NCBI RefSeq assembly: GCF_022788635.1
Contig: NZ_CP076024.1
Span: 3,286,001-3,350,000 of the forward strand
Direction: 5' to 3'
Length of the DNA: 64,000 bases
DNA from: Methylobacter sp. S3L5C
GTDB lineage: Bacteria > Pseudomonadota > Gammaproteobacteria > Methylococcales > Methylomonadaceae
Shown here: one piece after another, positions 36,800 through 46,219 of the stretch
Layout of the letters: the number at the start of each line of letters is the position of its first letter
Position numbering within the stretch: the stretch's first letter is position 1
Made by a program: the position numbers and the translations under genes
The notes under the pieces: model-generated
Seen by the model: only the letters and a program-made list of their open reading frames with translations
What the model was told of the DNA's origin: nothing
Database searches by the model: none

Positions 36800-37699
36800 A
36801 TGTCGAAAGAAACCGAATTAACCGTTGAACTAATTGCCCTATTAAACAAATTTAAGGACGCACATACTAACCTGGTTGAGTTATTGGATCAGGATAGCGA
36901 ATATCCTCTTTGGATACAGTCGAGTCCTGATCCATTAACTGCAAGGCAAACATTAAAAAATTTGGTGTTGAACTGGAGTTATGAAACCGATGATCAAGAA
37001 GCTGGAAAAACTCTACAGCACAACGGCTTGGCACCCTGTTCACAGGCAACTTTTATGGCAGTCGAAGCCGTCAATAACAGTAGACTTGCTTTACATCAGC
37101 AACTCATCAAGATAGATCGGTTTACCCCGATTATCAGTCAAAAAAAAGACAACGAAATAAATGGTACGTCTATCAACAGTAACCGACTGTCAAAGAAAAT
37201 TCTTCATCGTTTAGGCTATCCACGCTTAAATATCAGACAAGCTTGCCGACAGTTTGTGGCTTTGCCCTACCCTGTTTTATCAGCCGGTTTTTTCTGGAAT
37301 CGGTATCGAAAAACCATTAAGCTCAATCGACAACAAATCCTGGAAAAATTAAATCGTCTCGCGCAGTACAGCACTTCAGATGAAGCCTTCATTCAGGCCG
37401 ATATTAAACTATTTAATAGTATTGACGATTCTGTTTTGGTACGGATATACCCCGAGAGTATTCATCAACGTGTTAATTTGTATATTCAAAAAGGACAGCA
37501 AGAACACCGTATTCAGCGCTATGCCCACACCCCTGTTTTTTATGTAACCACACCTGATAAACCATTACCTGACAAAACCTTGCTGCCCGAACTACCCGCA
37601 GCAAAAGAAGCGCGTTTATTACGGCGTAATATTACTATTGAACGGGAGCCGTATTTAGTTTCATTAAACCTATATCGGCTATTACCTCAATATCGTTGA
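36800..37699 (+). CDS. tus: Tus-like DNA replication terminus site-binding protein
   Basis: A 299-aa protein, close to the 309 aa of E. coli Tus. The best match is the segment ILHRLGYPRLNIRQACRQF to FFWNRYRKTIKLNRQQILEK, aligning with E. coli VHRHLPGLITLNAYRTL to [20 protein letters not shown]. A second match is the C-terminal part (VLVRIYPESIHQRVNLYIQK, RYAHTPVFYV, and a final SLNLYRLLPQYR like IIPRLHLYV). Tus bound to Ter blocks the replicative helicase from one side. The gene lies 13 kb from dif, where a terminator protein gene would be expected. Overall identity is low, so function is likely but not proven. Confidence 0.75.
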   Translation: MSKETELTVELIALLNKFKDAHTNLVELLDQDSEYPLWIQSSPDPLTARQTLKNLVLNWSYETDDQEAGKTLQHNGLAPCSQATFMAVEAVNNSRLALHQQLIKIDRFTPIISQKKDNEINGTSINSNRLSKKILHRLGYPRLNIRQACRQFVALPYPVLSAGFFWNRYRKTIKLNRQQILEKLNRLAQYSTSDEAFIQADIKLFNSIDDSVLVRIYPESIHQRVNLYIQKGQQEHRIQRYAHTPVFYVTTPDKPLPDKTLLPELPAAKEARLLRRNITIEREPYLVSLNLYRLLPQYR

Positions 37700-37709
37700 T
37701 AGCTTATTA

Positions 37710-38024
37710 CTAAGCCCCTGATGCGCTTAATTTTGCCTGTTGTTTCAGTTTATAAGCAGTCAATTGTTCGGGGGTTACTTCTTCTTGAAATTTATCTTTC
37801 CATTCCTTATAAGGCATCCCATAGATCATTTCTCTAGCCTGCTCATAATCCATAGTTATACCCTGCTCTATTGCCGCTTCTGTATACCACTTGGCAAGAC
37901 AATTTCTGCAAAAATCTGCCAATAGCATTAAGTCGATATTTTGTACTTCAGTGTGCTGCTGTAAATGACTGACAAAATGCCTGAATGCCGCAGCCTCTAA
38001 TTCAATTTGTGATTTTTTAGCCAT
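37710..38024 (-). CDS. DUF1244 family protein
   Basis: A 104-aa small soluble helical protein of the conserved DUF1244 family found across proteobacteria. The family signature DFCRNCLAKWYTEAA and MIYGMPYKEWKDKFQEEVTP are clear. Its biological role is unknown. It is convergent with the tus-like gene (10 bases between stops) and has AGAATTTTA before the ATG. Confidence 0.85.
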   Translation of the reverse strand: MAKKSQIELEAAAFRHFVSHLQQHTEVQNIDLMLLADFCRNCLAKWYTEAAIEQGITMDYEQAREMIYGMPYKEWKDKFQEEVTPEQLTAYKLKQQAKLSASGA

Positions 38025-38339
38025 TAAAATTCTCCAAAATCAGATATTCTAGCAGAAACAGCACTACAGATATGTACATTCCCGATGAAAAATTTTACAA
38101 TGACTTGCTTAAAGTAGGCAACCAGCTTATGAAAATTTAGGTTATTATTAACGTTTATTAAAAATAAACAATTAATAAACAGTCAATCTGATATCGAAAG
38201 TAAAAATGGACATTAACTATTCGCTGCCTAAACAAGCAAACAGACCAATTAATTAAACTATAATCTAACTCTCTTCAAGGTCAATTGATCAAAAGAAGAC
38301 TATAGTAATTTACGCCTGACCAATCATACCCCGGAACCT
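38025..38339. other. Intergenic region between divergent DUF1244 and yciB genes
   Basis: AT-rich region that must contain two divergent promoters. A short palindrome GTTTATT-AAA-AATAAAC lies near 38153-38169. No gene or RNA is recognised. Confidence 0.35.
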
Positions 38340-38876
38340 ATGAAACAAATCTTTGAATTTTTTCCTATTATTTTATTTTTTATTGCCTATAAAGTTTATG
38401 ATATTTATATAGCGACTGCTGTTGTTATTGTGGCAACTATTATTCAAGTAACTTACGCTTGGTTTAAACACGGTAAAGTCGAAACCATGCAATGGATTAC
38501 CCTAGCTTTGGTGGTTGTCTTCGGTGGCGCCACTATTTATTTACATGATGAGCAATATCTTAAATGGAAGTTTTCCATCATCGAATGGTTATTTGGCCTC
38601 GCTTTTTTAGGGAGTCATTTTATAGGTAAAAAAACCTTTATTGAAAGAATGATGTCCGGCAATTTAACTTTACCGTCTTTTATCTGGAAACGCTTAAACT
38701 TTAGCTGGGCCAGCTTCTTTATCATTGTCGGTTTTATCAACGTTTACGTTATGTACAACTACAATACGGATGACTGGGTTACCTTTAAAACATTTATAGC
38801 ACCCGGCTTGATGATTGCTTTTATGATGGTACAAATGCTTTTCTTATATAAATACATACCGGATGCAGAGGAATAA
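38340..38876 (+). CDS. yciB: YciB-type inner membrane protein (intracellular septation protein A)
   Basis: A 178-aa protein with about five membrane helices, beginning FEFFPIILFFIAYKVYDIYI and containing HDEQYLKWKFSIIEWLFGLA and WKRLNFSWASFFIIVGFINV, all hallmarks of the YciB/IspA septation family that affects envelope synthesis and division. It is the first gene of a four-gene operon with yciI, bolA and ppiC, an order seen in many gammaproteobacteria. Confidence 0.93.
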   Translation: MKQIFEFFPIILFFIAYKVYDIYIATAVVIVATIIQVTYAWFKHGKVETMQWITLALVVVFGGATIYLHDEQYLKWKFSIIEWLFGLAFLGSHFIGKKTFIERMMSGNLTLPSFIWKRLNFSWASFFIIVGFINVYVMYNYNTDDWVTFKTFIAPGLMIAFMMVQMLFLYKYIPDAEE

Positions 38877-38879
38877 AGC

Positions 38880-39182
38880 GTGTTATATGCAATTATCAGT
38901 GTCGATGTTGAAGATAGCCTGGAAAAAAGACTGTCTGCACGTCCAGCCCATCTTAAAAGATTGCAAAAACTTCAGAGTGAAGGACGCTTGGTGTTAGCCG
39001 GTCCACACCCTTCTATTGATAGTGATAATCCAGGAGATGCGGGTTTTACAGGCAGTCTGGTCATCGCAGAATTTGATAATCTGCTAGCCGCTCAATATTG
39101 GGCGAATAGCGACCCCTATAACGAAGCAGGCGTTTATGCTAAAGTTACCGTTAAACCATTTAAAAAGGTACTTCCTGAATGA
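38880..39182 (+). CDS. yciI: YciI-like protein
   Basis: A 100-aa ferredoxin-like-fold protein of the YciI family. It starts with GTG, preceded by GAGGAAT eight bases upstream within the end of yciB. Family features are [24 protein letters not shown] and the C-terminal [21 protein letters not shown], which contains the conserved Asp-Pro-Tyr. The cellular role is not established. Its stop overlaps the bolA start (ATGA). Confidence 0.9.
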   Translation: MLYAIISVDVEDSLEKRLSARPAHLKRLQKLQSEGRLVLAGPHPSIDSDNPGDAGFTGSLVIAEFDNLLAAQYWANSDPYNEAGVYAKVTVKPFKKVLPE

Positions 39183-39457
39183 CATCCGAACAAATTAAAC
39201 AATCATTAAATGATGCTTTTAAACCAGAGCTCTTGGAAATTATTGATAATAGTGCCGCCCATGCCGGACATGCCGGTGCAAAAAGCGGTGGCGGTCATTA
39301 TCATGTCACCATTATTGCTGAGGCTTTTGAAGGGAAATCGTTAGTCCAACGCCACCAGCTTATTTATAAAGCATTAGGCGATATGATGAAACAACAAATT
39401 CATGCCTTAGGCATCAATGCTTTATCACCCTCTGAAGAAACTAAAGGAAGTTTATAA
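39179..39457 (+). CDS. bolA: BolA/IbaG family protein
   Basis: A 92-aa member of the BolA family, which partners monothiol glutaredoxins in iron-sulfur handling or regulation. The core is [40 protein letters not shown] and [11 protein letters not shown], including the invariant C-terminal His used with glutaredoxin to hold a cluster. Overlap with yciI indicates translational coupling, and ppiC follows immediately. Confidence 0.92.
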   Translation: MTSEQIKQSLNDAFKPELLEIIDNSAAHAGHAGAKSGGGHYHVTIIAEAFEGKSLVQRHQLIYKALGDMMKQQIHALGINALSPSEETKGSL

Positions 39458-40501
39458 ATGAAAAAAACTCTTATCCCTCTAATTGTTGCCGGTACTGTAT
39501 TGCTGGCTGGTTGTGACCAAAAAGCCGTCGATGGTACAAGCTCATCAGCTGCCAAGCCTGTTGTTGAGAAAGCTGATGCCGTTGCTGTTGTAAATGGTCA
39601 ATATATCAGCAAAACTACGCTTGCTGAATTGGAAAAAGAAATTTCTGAACGTGGCCATGGCCAAACTTTCCCTAAAGAAAAACTGATTGAAGAACTGATT
39701 CAACGTGAACTATTAGTTCAAGATGCCATACAAAAACAATTGGATAAATCATCTGAAATCGTTGCACAGCTTGATAGCGCTAAAAAAACCTTGTTAACGC
39801 AAGCTGATGTACAAAATTTCATCAAAGCCAATCCGGTAACTGATGCTGAAGTTAAAGCCGAATATGACAGTAAGGTAGCCGGTGAAAATGGCGTTGAATA
39901 TAAAGCGCGTCATATCTTGGTAAAAACTGAAGCAGAAGCTAAAAAATTGATTGCAGAATTAGACAAAGGCGGTGATTTTGCCAAATTAGCTAACAAAAAT
40001 TCCTTGGATGCTAAAGAATCACAAAATGGTGGTGATTTAGGTTGGTTTGTTGCAGGTCAAATGGTTGCGCCATTCTCCGAGGCTGTTGCGAAACTGGAAA
40101 AAGGTAAATACACTGAAACACCAGTGCAAACCCAGTTTGGTTACCATGTTATTTTAAGAGAAGATTCACGCGCTCAAACTCCACCGCCATTGGAAGCAGT
40201 AAAAGAACAATTGATGCCTTACTTACAACGCAAAAAAATCCAGAATATGGTAGAAACCTTGCGTAAACAAGCTAAAGTAGAGATATTGGTACCACTAATC
40301 GATGAACCCGCAAAAGCGCCTGCAGCAATACCAGGCATGCCTCCTGAAGGTAAGGCAGTTGAAGGAGAACCGGTTGCAGAAGAAGTGATCGTTGACGAAG
40401 TTAAAGATGCGTCAGGAAAACCAATTGCTGAAGAAGTCGTTATTGAAGAAGTTGTAAAAGAAAAGGCACCTGAGCCAGCTAAAACTGAAAAAAAGAAATA
40501 A
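39458..40501 (+). CDS. Parvulin-type peptidyl-prolyl isomerase lipoprotein with acidic tail
   Basis: A 347-aa lipoprotein: signal MKKTLIPLIVAGTVLLAGC with lipobox LAGC (Cys19), a SurA-like N-terminal helical part (about 40-140) and a PpiC rotamase domain (EYKARHILVKTEAEAKKLI to TQFGYHVILRED, about 145-235). It would fold outer-membrane or periplasmic proteins. The last ~75 residues form a Pro/Glu/Val/Lys-rich tail with repeated AEEVVIDEV-like units not typical of the family. The terminator at 40511-40549 follows. Confidence 0.88.
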   Translation: MKKTLIPLIVAGTVLLAGCDQKAVDGTSSSAAKPVVEKADAVAVVNGQYISKTTLAELEKEISERGHGQTFPKEKLIEELIQRELLVQDAIQKQLDKSSEIVAQLDSAKKTLLTQADVQNFIKANPVTDAEVKAEYDSKVAGENGVEYKARHILVKTEAEAKKLIAELDKGGDFAKLANKNSLDAKESQNGGDLGWFVAGQMVAPFSEAVAKLEKGKYTETPVQTQFGYHVILREDSRAQTPPPLEAVKEQLMPYLQRKKIQNMVETLRKQAKVEILVPLIDEPAKAPAAIPGMPPEGKAVEGEPVAEEVIVDEVKDASGKPIAEEVVIEEVVKEKAPEPAKTEKKK

Positions 40502-40510
40502 GTTTTTAGT

Positions 40511-40549
40511 GTATAAAAAAAGGGCGGTTTATCCGCCCTTTTTTTATAC
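40511..40549. terminator. Bidirectional terminator between ppiC and recJ
   Basis: Perfect 17-bp stem GTATAAAAAAAGGGCGG / CCGCCCTTTTTTTATAC with a 5-nt loop and T-runs on both strands. The recJ stop codon (40544-40546) lies inside the stem. Confidence 0.92.
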
Positions 40550-42289
40550 TATTTTTTCAAAATACTGGATAATAAACTGTACACTTCGATTGCCTCTAAA
40601 CTCATTAATATCGAGCTTGTAAGCGGTCCTTATTTGTCTTAATCCCAGCCAATGCTCAGGCTGATCAACAAAAAATGCGATCGCATCGATGACCAGATCG
40701 CCATCAGGTTTTCTTAATACCAGTTTAAGATGGCGCTGGCCAACAATACGCGCCTGAATCACATCAAATATGCCGTCAAAAACAGGTTCTGGAAACTCTT
40801 GTCCCCAGGTTGCTGAATACTGTAATAAATCAGCGATTTCAAGCGTCATTTCCTGCTCGGTCAATTCACCATCGGACAATATTTTTTGTTCCAAATCAAC
40901 ATTAGCCAAACGTTTGCTGACCATTTCATCAAAAGCCAGGGCAAAAGCAGGATAGTCATGCATATTTAAGCTTAAACCTGCCGCCATGGCATGGCCGCCA
41001 AATTTACTGAGTAGCTTAGGGTGGGCTGCGGCAATATCGCTTAATACATCACGAATATGTACACCTGGAATAGAGCGTGCGGAACCTTTTATCAAATCTT
41101 TACCGGCAGGAGCAAAGGCAATCACCGGCCGATGTACGCGATCTTTTATGCGTGAGGCTAAAATACCGATAACACCTTGATGCCAATTGCTGTCAAATAA
41201 ACAGACACCTGCCGGTAAATGATGCTCATCAAGCGCTTTCATGTCACTTAAATAAGCCATTGCCTCATGTTTCATAACGGCTTCAACTTCACGTCGGTCA
41301 TTATTCAACTGATCAAGTTGAAGCGCGATGTCTTTTGCAAGGGCAGGATCATCCGTTAATAAACATTGAATACCTAAGGACATATCATCCATGCGTCCCG
41401 CTGCATTTAAGCGGGGGCCCACTGAAAAACCCAAATCCGATGAGACTAGGGTTTGAGGATTTTTCCCCGAGACTTCAATAAGTGCCTGTAAGCCTGGATG
41501 GCAATGCCCGGTGCGAATCCTCATTAAGCCCTGATGTACCAGAATGCGGTTAATACGTTCCAACGCAACGACATCAGCAACAGTACCCAAAGCAACGTAA
41601 TCTAATAATTGGGCAAGATTAGGTTCTGGCAGTTGTTTTTTCTCAAACCAGTTTTGTTCCCTTAACCGGCTTCTCAAAGCCATTAATACATAAAATATAA
41701 CTCCGACGCCGGCCAGTGCTCCGCTGGGAAATTTATCATCCGGTAGATTTGGGTTGACGATGGCATCAGCGGCGGGAAGCTCAAGCCCGGGTAGATGATG
41801 ATCCGTTACCAGCACTTTTATACCGGCATCTGTTGCAGTTTTTACACCGTCAATACTAGATATGCCATTATCAACGGTAATAATTACATCAGGAGTTTGC
41901 AGCTTAACCAATTCGACAATTTCGGGAGTCAAACCGTAGCCATATTCAAAACGATTAGGGACGACAAAGGACACCTGCCCTGCCCCCAGTAACTGCAATC
42001 CTTTGATAGCGACAGCGCAACTGGTTGCCCCGTCAGCATCAAAATCGGCAACAATACAAATTCGTTGCTGCTCATTGATGGCTGTTATCAAATGGGTAAC
42101 CATGGCTTCCATACCCGATAACAGCCATGGAGAGGGTAGTTTTGACAGGGTTCTGTCCAATTCTGTTTCTGAAGTGATCCCGCGAGCTAAAAACAGGCGT
42201 TTTAACAGAGGGTGAATGGTTCCCTCAAGTGAACTATTTTTTTTAATCGTGCGGGTTACTATGTTTTTTTTTACGCCTTGGTAATACAT
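40544..42289 (-). CDS. recJ: Single-stranded-DNA-specific exonuclease RecJ
   Basis: A 581-aa 5'-3' exonuclease for recombination and mismatch repair. DHH-family motifs are visible: CIVADFDADGATSCAVAI (motif I, about residues 75-92), VDNGISS (motif II), VTDHHLPG (DHH motif III), PNLPDDKFPSGALAGVGVIF, and SVGPRLNAAGRMDD. The C-terminal DHHA1 region has GVIGILASRIKDRVHRPVIA and SKFGGHAMAAGLSL. Length is normal and the frame intact. Confidence 0.95.
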   Translation of the reverse strand: MYYQGVKKNIVTRTIKKNSSLEGTIHPLLKRLFLARGITSETELDRTLSKLPSPWLLSGMEAMVTHLITAINEQQRICIVADFDADGATSCAVAIKGLQLLGAGQVSFVVPNRFEYGYGLTPEIVELVKLQTPDVIITVDNGISSIDGVKTATDAGIKVLVTDHHLPGLELPAADAIVNPNLPDDKFPSGALAGVGVIFYVLMALRSRLREQNWFEKKQLPEPNLAQLLDYVALGTVADVVALERINRILVHQGLMRIRTGHCHPGLQALIEVSGKNPQTLVSSDLGFSVGPRLNAAGRMDDMSLGIQCLLTDDPALAKDIALQLDQLNNDRREVEAVMKHEAMAYLSDMKALDEHHLPAGVCLFDSNWHQGVIGILASRIKDRVHRPVIAFAPAGKDLIKGSARSIPGVHIRDVLSDIAAAHPKLLSKFGGHAMAAGLSLNMHDYPAFALAFDEMVSKRLANVDLEQKILSDGELTEQEMTLEIADLLQYSATWGQEFPEPVFDGIFDVIQARIVGQRHLKLVLRKPDGDLVIDAIAFFVDQPEHWLGLRQIRTAYKLDINEFRGNRSVQFIIQYFEKIV

Positions 42290-42341
42290 TCAGTATCCAA
42301 TCAAAACCAGTGAACTTAAATTTAAGTAACCAATAACAAAT

Positions 42342-42401
42342 AAATCGCCACAGATTGACTGATTAAATCTATTTATAATTAGTCAATTTGTGGCGATTTT
42401 T
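42342..42401. terminator. Bidirectional hairpin between recJ and the cysI operon
   Basis: A 19-bp nearly perfect stem (AAATCGCCACAGATTGACT with AGTCAATTTGTGGCGATTT) and a 20-nt loop, with a T-run on the plus strand and an A/T-rich tail on the minus strand. It would end the leftward DUF934 transcript upstream of recJ. Confidence 0.7.
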
Positions 42402-42444
42402 GCAGAGGTTATTATTGGTGACTTAGCTTATAAAAGGCTGAACA

Positions 42445-42897
42445 TTAATTGACTGAGTCCTGATATTTGACAGTAAAATCATTTAAATGAGATAAGACAA
42501 CCGGCAAGTCTTCAGCTTTTTCCGGGCTAAAGGCATTGACGCCGACACGCGACAAATAAAAGACCTGATCATTCATATAATGGCCTGTTGCTCTAATTTC
42601 GCCATGATAGTCATAACGCTCTCTAAGTAGCCAGGCATGAGAAAATAAGCGGCCATCAGCAAAGTCGGGGAAATCCAATTCAATCAATTGCAGACTGTTC
42701 AAATCGGCAGCAATATCATCAACAGAATCGGCAGGCCCAAGCCTTACTCCGATGTTGCCATCATGAGCCAATAATTTTGCTTTGTCTTGTTGCCACCGAG
42801 CTAATGAAACACTGATGTTACCGGCGGCTAACTCGGCATCATCGGTAACATAATTCCAAATATCATCAATAATTTGTCTGTCTTTAATTAATTGCAT
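42445..42897 (-). CDS. DUF934 family protein (sulfite reduction associated)
   Basis: I start at the ATG at 42897 (MQLIKDRQIIDDIWNYV), preceded by AAGGAG, rather than 33 bases upstream. The 150-aa protein has the DUF934 features IGVRLGPADSVDDIAADLNS, LIELDFPDFADGRLFSHAWL and RATGHYMNDQVFYLSRVGVN. The family is regularly encoded beside assimilatory sulfite reductase; its biochemical role is not settled. It overlaps the end of the cysI-like gene by 14 bases, so translation is coupled. Confidence 0.88.
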   Translation of the reverse strand: MQLIKDRQIIDDIWNYVTDDAELAAGNISVSLARWQQDKAKLLAHDGNIGVRLGPADSVDDIAADLNSLQLIELDFPDFADGRLFSHAWLLRERYDYHGEIRATGHYMNDQVFYLSRVGVNAFSPEKAEDLPVVLSHLNDFTVKYQDSVN

Positions 42898-44536
42898 AGA
42901 CTTGCTCCTTGAAGGGGGTAATGCCAACACGATTTACCATGTCCAGGAATGATTCATCTTCCAGGCGATGCTCAATATAAACTTCCAGAATCGTGGTAAT
43001 TGCTTTGGTTACCTGATCTTTGGCAACCGCAGGCCCCAATCTTTCGCCTATTGCCGCGTTATTTTCAGAAGAACCGCCCAAAGTTAATTGATACCACTCA
43101 GTGCCCTTTTTATCAACGCCCAATATGCCAATATGCCCGACACTTTGATGCGCACAACCATTCATACAGCCAGACATATTGATTTTTAAATCGCCGATAT
43201 CGTGAATGTAATCCATGTCATCAAGCGCTTCATTGATTTCTTTGGCAACGCCAATAGAGCCAGCATTGGCAAGAGAGCAAAAATCCAGTCCCGGGCAGCA
43301 AATCATATCAGTGACCGTGCCAATATTAGGCGTAGCCAATTTCAATAACTCTAATTGTTGCCATAAGACAAATAGGTCAGCCTGTTTTACATCAGCCAGA
43401 ATCAGATTCTGTCTATGAGTGCTTCTAATCTCTCCAAAACTGTATTTGTCGGCAAGATCAGCAACAGCATCAAGTTGCACATCAGTCATGTCTCCAGGCG
43501 GTGAATCAGGTGCCTTTAAAGACAAGAATGCAGCGCGATAGCCGGAGATTTTATGATCTGCAGTATTGTATTTAACCCACGTTGCAAACGCTTTGTTTTC
43601 GTCTTGCTGTTGACTAAAGCTGGTATCTCGGACTGCATCAGTGTCGTAGGCAGGCGCAACAAATTGGGCTTTCATGCCATTAATGCGCTCATTATCAAGT
43701 TCGTTATTATCCCTGATAAGAAGCCATTCCTTCTCAACTAATGTAGAGAATTTTTCGAGTCCGGACTCTTTGACCAGAATTTTTATACGCGCTTTATATT
43801 TGTTGTCACGACGCCCGAATAAATTATAAATGCGTAGTATTGCTTCCAGATAAGACAGCAGATTCTTTTTTTCCAGGTACGGTTTAATAATTTGCCCTAT
43901 AACGGGGGTACGGCCTAAACCTCCACCAACCATTACTTTAAAACCAATTTCACCGGCATCGTTCTTTACCAGATGCAAACCTATATCATGAAATTGCGTC
44001 GCAGCACGGTCATGTAAAGCCCCGCTAACAGCTATTTTAAATTTACGTGGCAGATAGTCAAACTCAGGATGTAACGTGGTCCACTGGCGAATAATTTCGC
44101 AATAAGGACGAGGATCTTCAATCTCGTCAATACAAACTCCTGCCAAGTGATCAGAGGTAGTGTTTCTCATGCAGTTACCACTGGTTTGGATAGCATGCAT
44201 TTGAACACTAGCCAATTCTGCCAAAATATCAGGGACTTCTTCTAATTTTGGCCAGTTAAACTGGATATTTTGCCGGGTGGTAAAATGACAATAATTTTTG
44301 TCATAAGTACGGGCAACATGCGCTATTTTTCGTAACTGCTTGGAATTAAAAAGGCCGTAAGGCCCGGCAATTCTGAGCATGGGTGCATGAGTTTGAATAT
44401 AAAGACCATTTCTAAGGCGTAAGGCCCGATATTGATCTTCAGACATTTCGCTTTTTAAAAACTGTTCGGTTTGTCTTCTAAATTGAGCTACCCGTTCGTC
44501 AACAAGGATTTGGTCGTTATCGTTATACTGATACAT
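42884..44536 (-). CDS. cysI: Sulfite reductase hemoprotein
   Basis: A 550-aa siroheme/[4Fe-4S] enzyme reducing sulfite to sulfide for cysteine synthesis. Two nitrite/sulfite reductase repeats are visible. The cluster-siroheme cysteines lie in MICCPGLDFCSLANAG and INMSGCMNGCAHQSVGHIG, and the active-site basic segment HFTTRQNIQFNWPKLEEVPD and NTTSDHLAGVC are present. With its DUF934 partner it forms a two-gene operon transcribed away from nhaD. The electron donor is not encoded next to it. Confidence 0.92.
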   Translation of the reverse strand: MYQYNDNDQILVDERVAQFRRQTEQFLKSEMSEDQYRALRLRNGLYIQTHAPMLRIAGPYGLFNSKQLRKIAHVARTYDKNYCHFTTRQNIQFNWPKLEEVPDILAELASVQMHAIQTSGNCMRNTTSDHLAGVCIDEIEDPRPYCEIIRQWTTLHPEFDYLPRKFKIAVSGALHDRAATQFHDIGLHLVKNDAGEIGFKVMVGGGLGRTPVIGQIIKPYLEKKNLLSYLEAILRIYNLFGRRDNKYKARIKILVKESGLEKFSTLVEKEWLLIRDNNELDNERINGMKAQFVAPAYDTDAVRDTSFSQQQDENKAFATWVKYNTADHKISGYRAAFLSLKAPDSPPGDMTDVQLDAVADLADKYSFGEIRSTHRQNLILADVKQADLFVLWQQLELLKLATPNIGTVTDMICCPGLDFCSLANAGSIGVAKEINEALDDMDYIHDIGDLKINMSGCMNGCAHQSVGHIGILGVDKKGTEWYQLTLGGSSENNAAIGERLGPAVAKDQVTKAITTILEVYIEHRLEDESFLDMVNRVGITPFKEQVYAIN

Positions 44537-44695
44537 AGATGAGCGTTTAATCTACCTTTCTGAGGAAAAAATATGATATGTAATCATATACTGTGAGTCA
44601 TAAAATGACAAAATATATTAGTTGGTGATAAAATTAAGAGTTAAAAAATTAATGTTGTTTACTAACTATAAAACTTTAGGAAGGGGGATATTTTC

Positions 44696-46054
44696 GTGCG
44701 ATTTTTATTAATATTGTTATCGGTATTGCTGGTGCCTCAAATGGCAATGGCAGGTGGTTTTGAAAGTCTTGGAATGACAGGGACCGAGCGCGGTATTTAT
44801 ACCGTTTTGATTTTTGTTATTGCTTACGGTTTTGTTATGACCGAAGAATTTACGCATATGCGTAAATCCAAACCGGTTATTCTTGCAGCCGGTATTATCT
44901 GGGCTCACGCCGCAATTTTAGCGTCACAAAAAGGTGTTTCAGTTGAAGCCATGCACGAGGCTTTTGAATATAATCTGAAAGAATATGCCGAGTTAATGTT
45001 ATTTTTATTAGTCGCTATGACTTATATCAATGCAATGGCAGAACGCAATGTATTTGAAGCGTTGCGTTCCTGGTTGGTAAGAAAGCAGTTTGGCTATCGT
45101 AAATTGTTTTTGATCACGGGCATCATTACCTTCTTTTTATCGGCAGTCGCTGATAATCTGACGGCAGCATTATTAGTTGGCGCAGTCGTTATGGCCGTTG
45201 GCGCTGATAATGAAAAATTTGTCAGCATTGGGTTTGTAAATCTGGTAATTGCTGCGAATGCTGGCGGCGCTTTCTGTCCTTTTGGCGATATTACGACATT
45301 AATGGTTTGGCAAGCAGGTTATGCCGAGTTCTTTGATTTCTTTAAACTATTTATTCCTTCTGTTGTTAACTATGCGGTTCCTGCGGCAGTTATGTATTTT
45401 GCCGTACCCGATGAGCAACCTAAAGTAACTTCGGAGGCTGCCGTTCAGTTAAAGCCAGGTGCAATTCAAATTTGTGTATTATTTCTGTTAACCATCGTTA
45501 CTGCAGTCAGCTTTAAACAAGGCCTGCATTTACCGCCATTTATGGGCATGATGGTTGGTCTTTCAGTGTTGATGCTTTATGGTTTCTTTTTGAAAAAACA
45601 TTTTTACGTTGAAGGCGAAAAAGGTTTTGATGTTTTCGATAAAGTACGTCATGCAGAATGGGATACTTTATTGTTTTTCTTCGGTGTGGTGTTTGCCGTT
45701 GGTGGTTTAGGTTATATCGGTTATCTTGAGTTATTATCAGGTGCGATGTATGACGGCTTGGGTGCGACTACTGCCAACATCCTGGTGGGTATAATTTCTG
45801 CGATTGTTGATAACATTCCCGTTATGTTTGCGGTATTGAATATGAATGTCGATATGGATCTGTATCAGTGGTTATTGGTAACGTTAACTGCGGGTGTCGG
45901 TGGATCTTTATTATCTGTTGGTTCTGCTGCGGGTGTCGCTTTAATGGGACAATCCAATCATAAATACACGTTTTTTAGTCACTTAAAATGGACGCCTGCA
46001 ATTGCAGCTGGTTACGCAGCCAGTATTTTTGCTCATTATTTGGTTAATGGTTAA
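44696..46054 (+). CDS. nhaD: NhaD-type sodium:proton antiporter
   Basis: A 452-aa inner-membrane antiporter with about 12 hydrophobic segments, exporting Na+ (or Li+) in exchange for H+. The start is GTG at 44696, supported by the strong ribosome binding site AGGAAGGGGG (44678-44687). Ion-transporter superfamily features include TFFLSAVADNLTAALLVGAV (Asp-Asn pair in a discontinuous helix), IAANAGGAFCPFGDITTLMV and AIVDNIPVMFAVL (second Asp-Asn). A terminator follows 11 bases after the stop. Confidence 0.93.
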   Translation: MRFLLILLSVLLVPQMAMAGGFESLGMTGTERGIYTVLIFVIAYGFVMTEEFTHMRKSKPVILAAGIIWAHAAILASQKGVSVEAMHEAFEYNLKEYAELMLFLLVAMTYINAMAERNVFEALRSWLVRKQFGYRKLFLITGIITFFLSAVADNLTAALLVGAVVMAVGADNEKFVSIGFVNLVIAANAGGAFCPFGDITTLMVWQAGYAEFFDFFKLFIPSVVNYAVPAAVMYFAVPDEQPKVTSEAAVQLKPGAIQICVLFLLTIVTAVSFKQGLHLPPFMGMMVGLSVLMLYGFFLKKHFYVEGEKGFDVFDKVRHAEWDTLLFFFGVVFAVGGLGYIGYLELLSGAMYDGLGATTANILVGIISAIVDNIPVMFAVLNMNVDMDLYQWLLVTLTAGVGGSLLSVGSAAGVALMGQSNHKYTFFSHLKWTPAIAAGYAASIFAHYLVNG

Positions 46055-46065
46055 TTAGTGTTAAT

Positions 46066-46096
46066 GCACCGCACAAACTGTGCGGTGCTTGTTGTT
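46066..46096 (+). terminator. Terminator after nhaD
   Basis: A perfect 10-bp stem GCACCGCACA / TGTGCGGTGC with a 3-nt loop, followed by TTGTTGTTCT. Confidence 0.75.
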
Positions 46097-46219
46097 CTGA
46101 TAAGGTCGATAGCGTCTAATTAGCTAAAGACCTTTTCTACTGCTTTTTAGCTAAATCAGACTTGCTAAACAGTGTCTGTTTTTAACCTTCATCAATACTA
46201 CTTTCTAATTAATTTTTTC

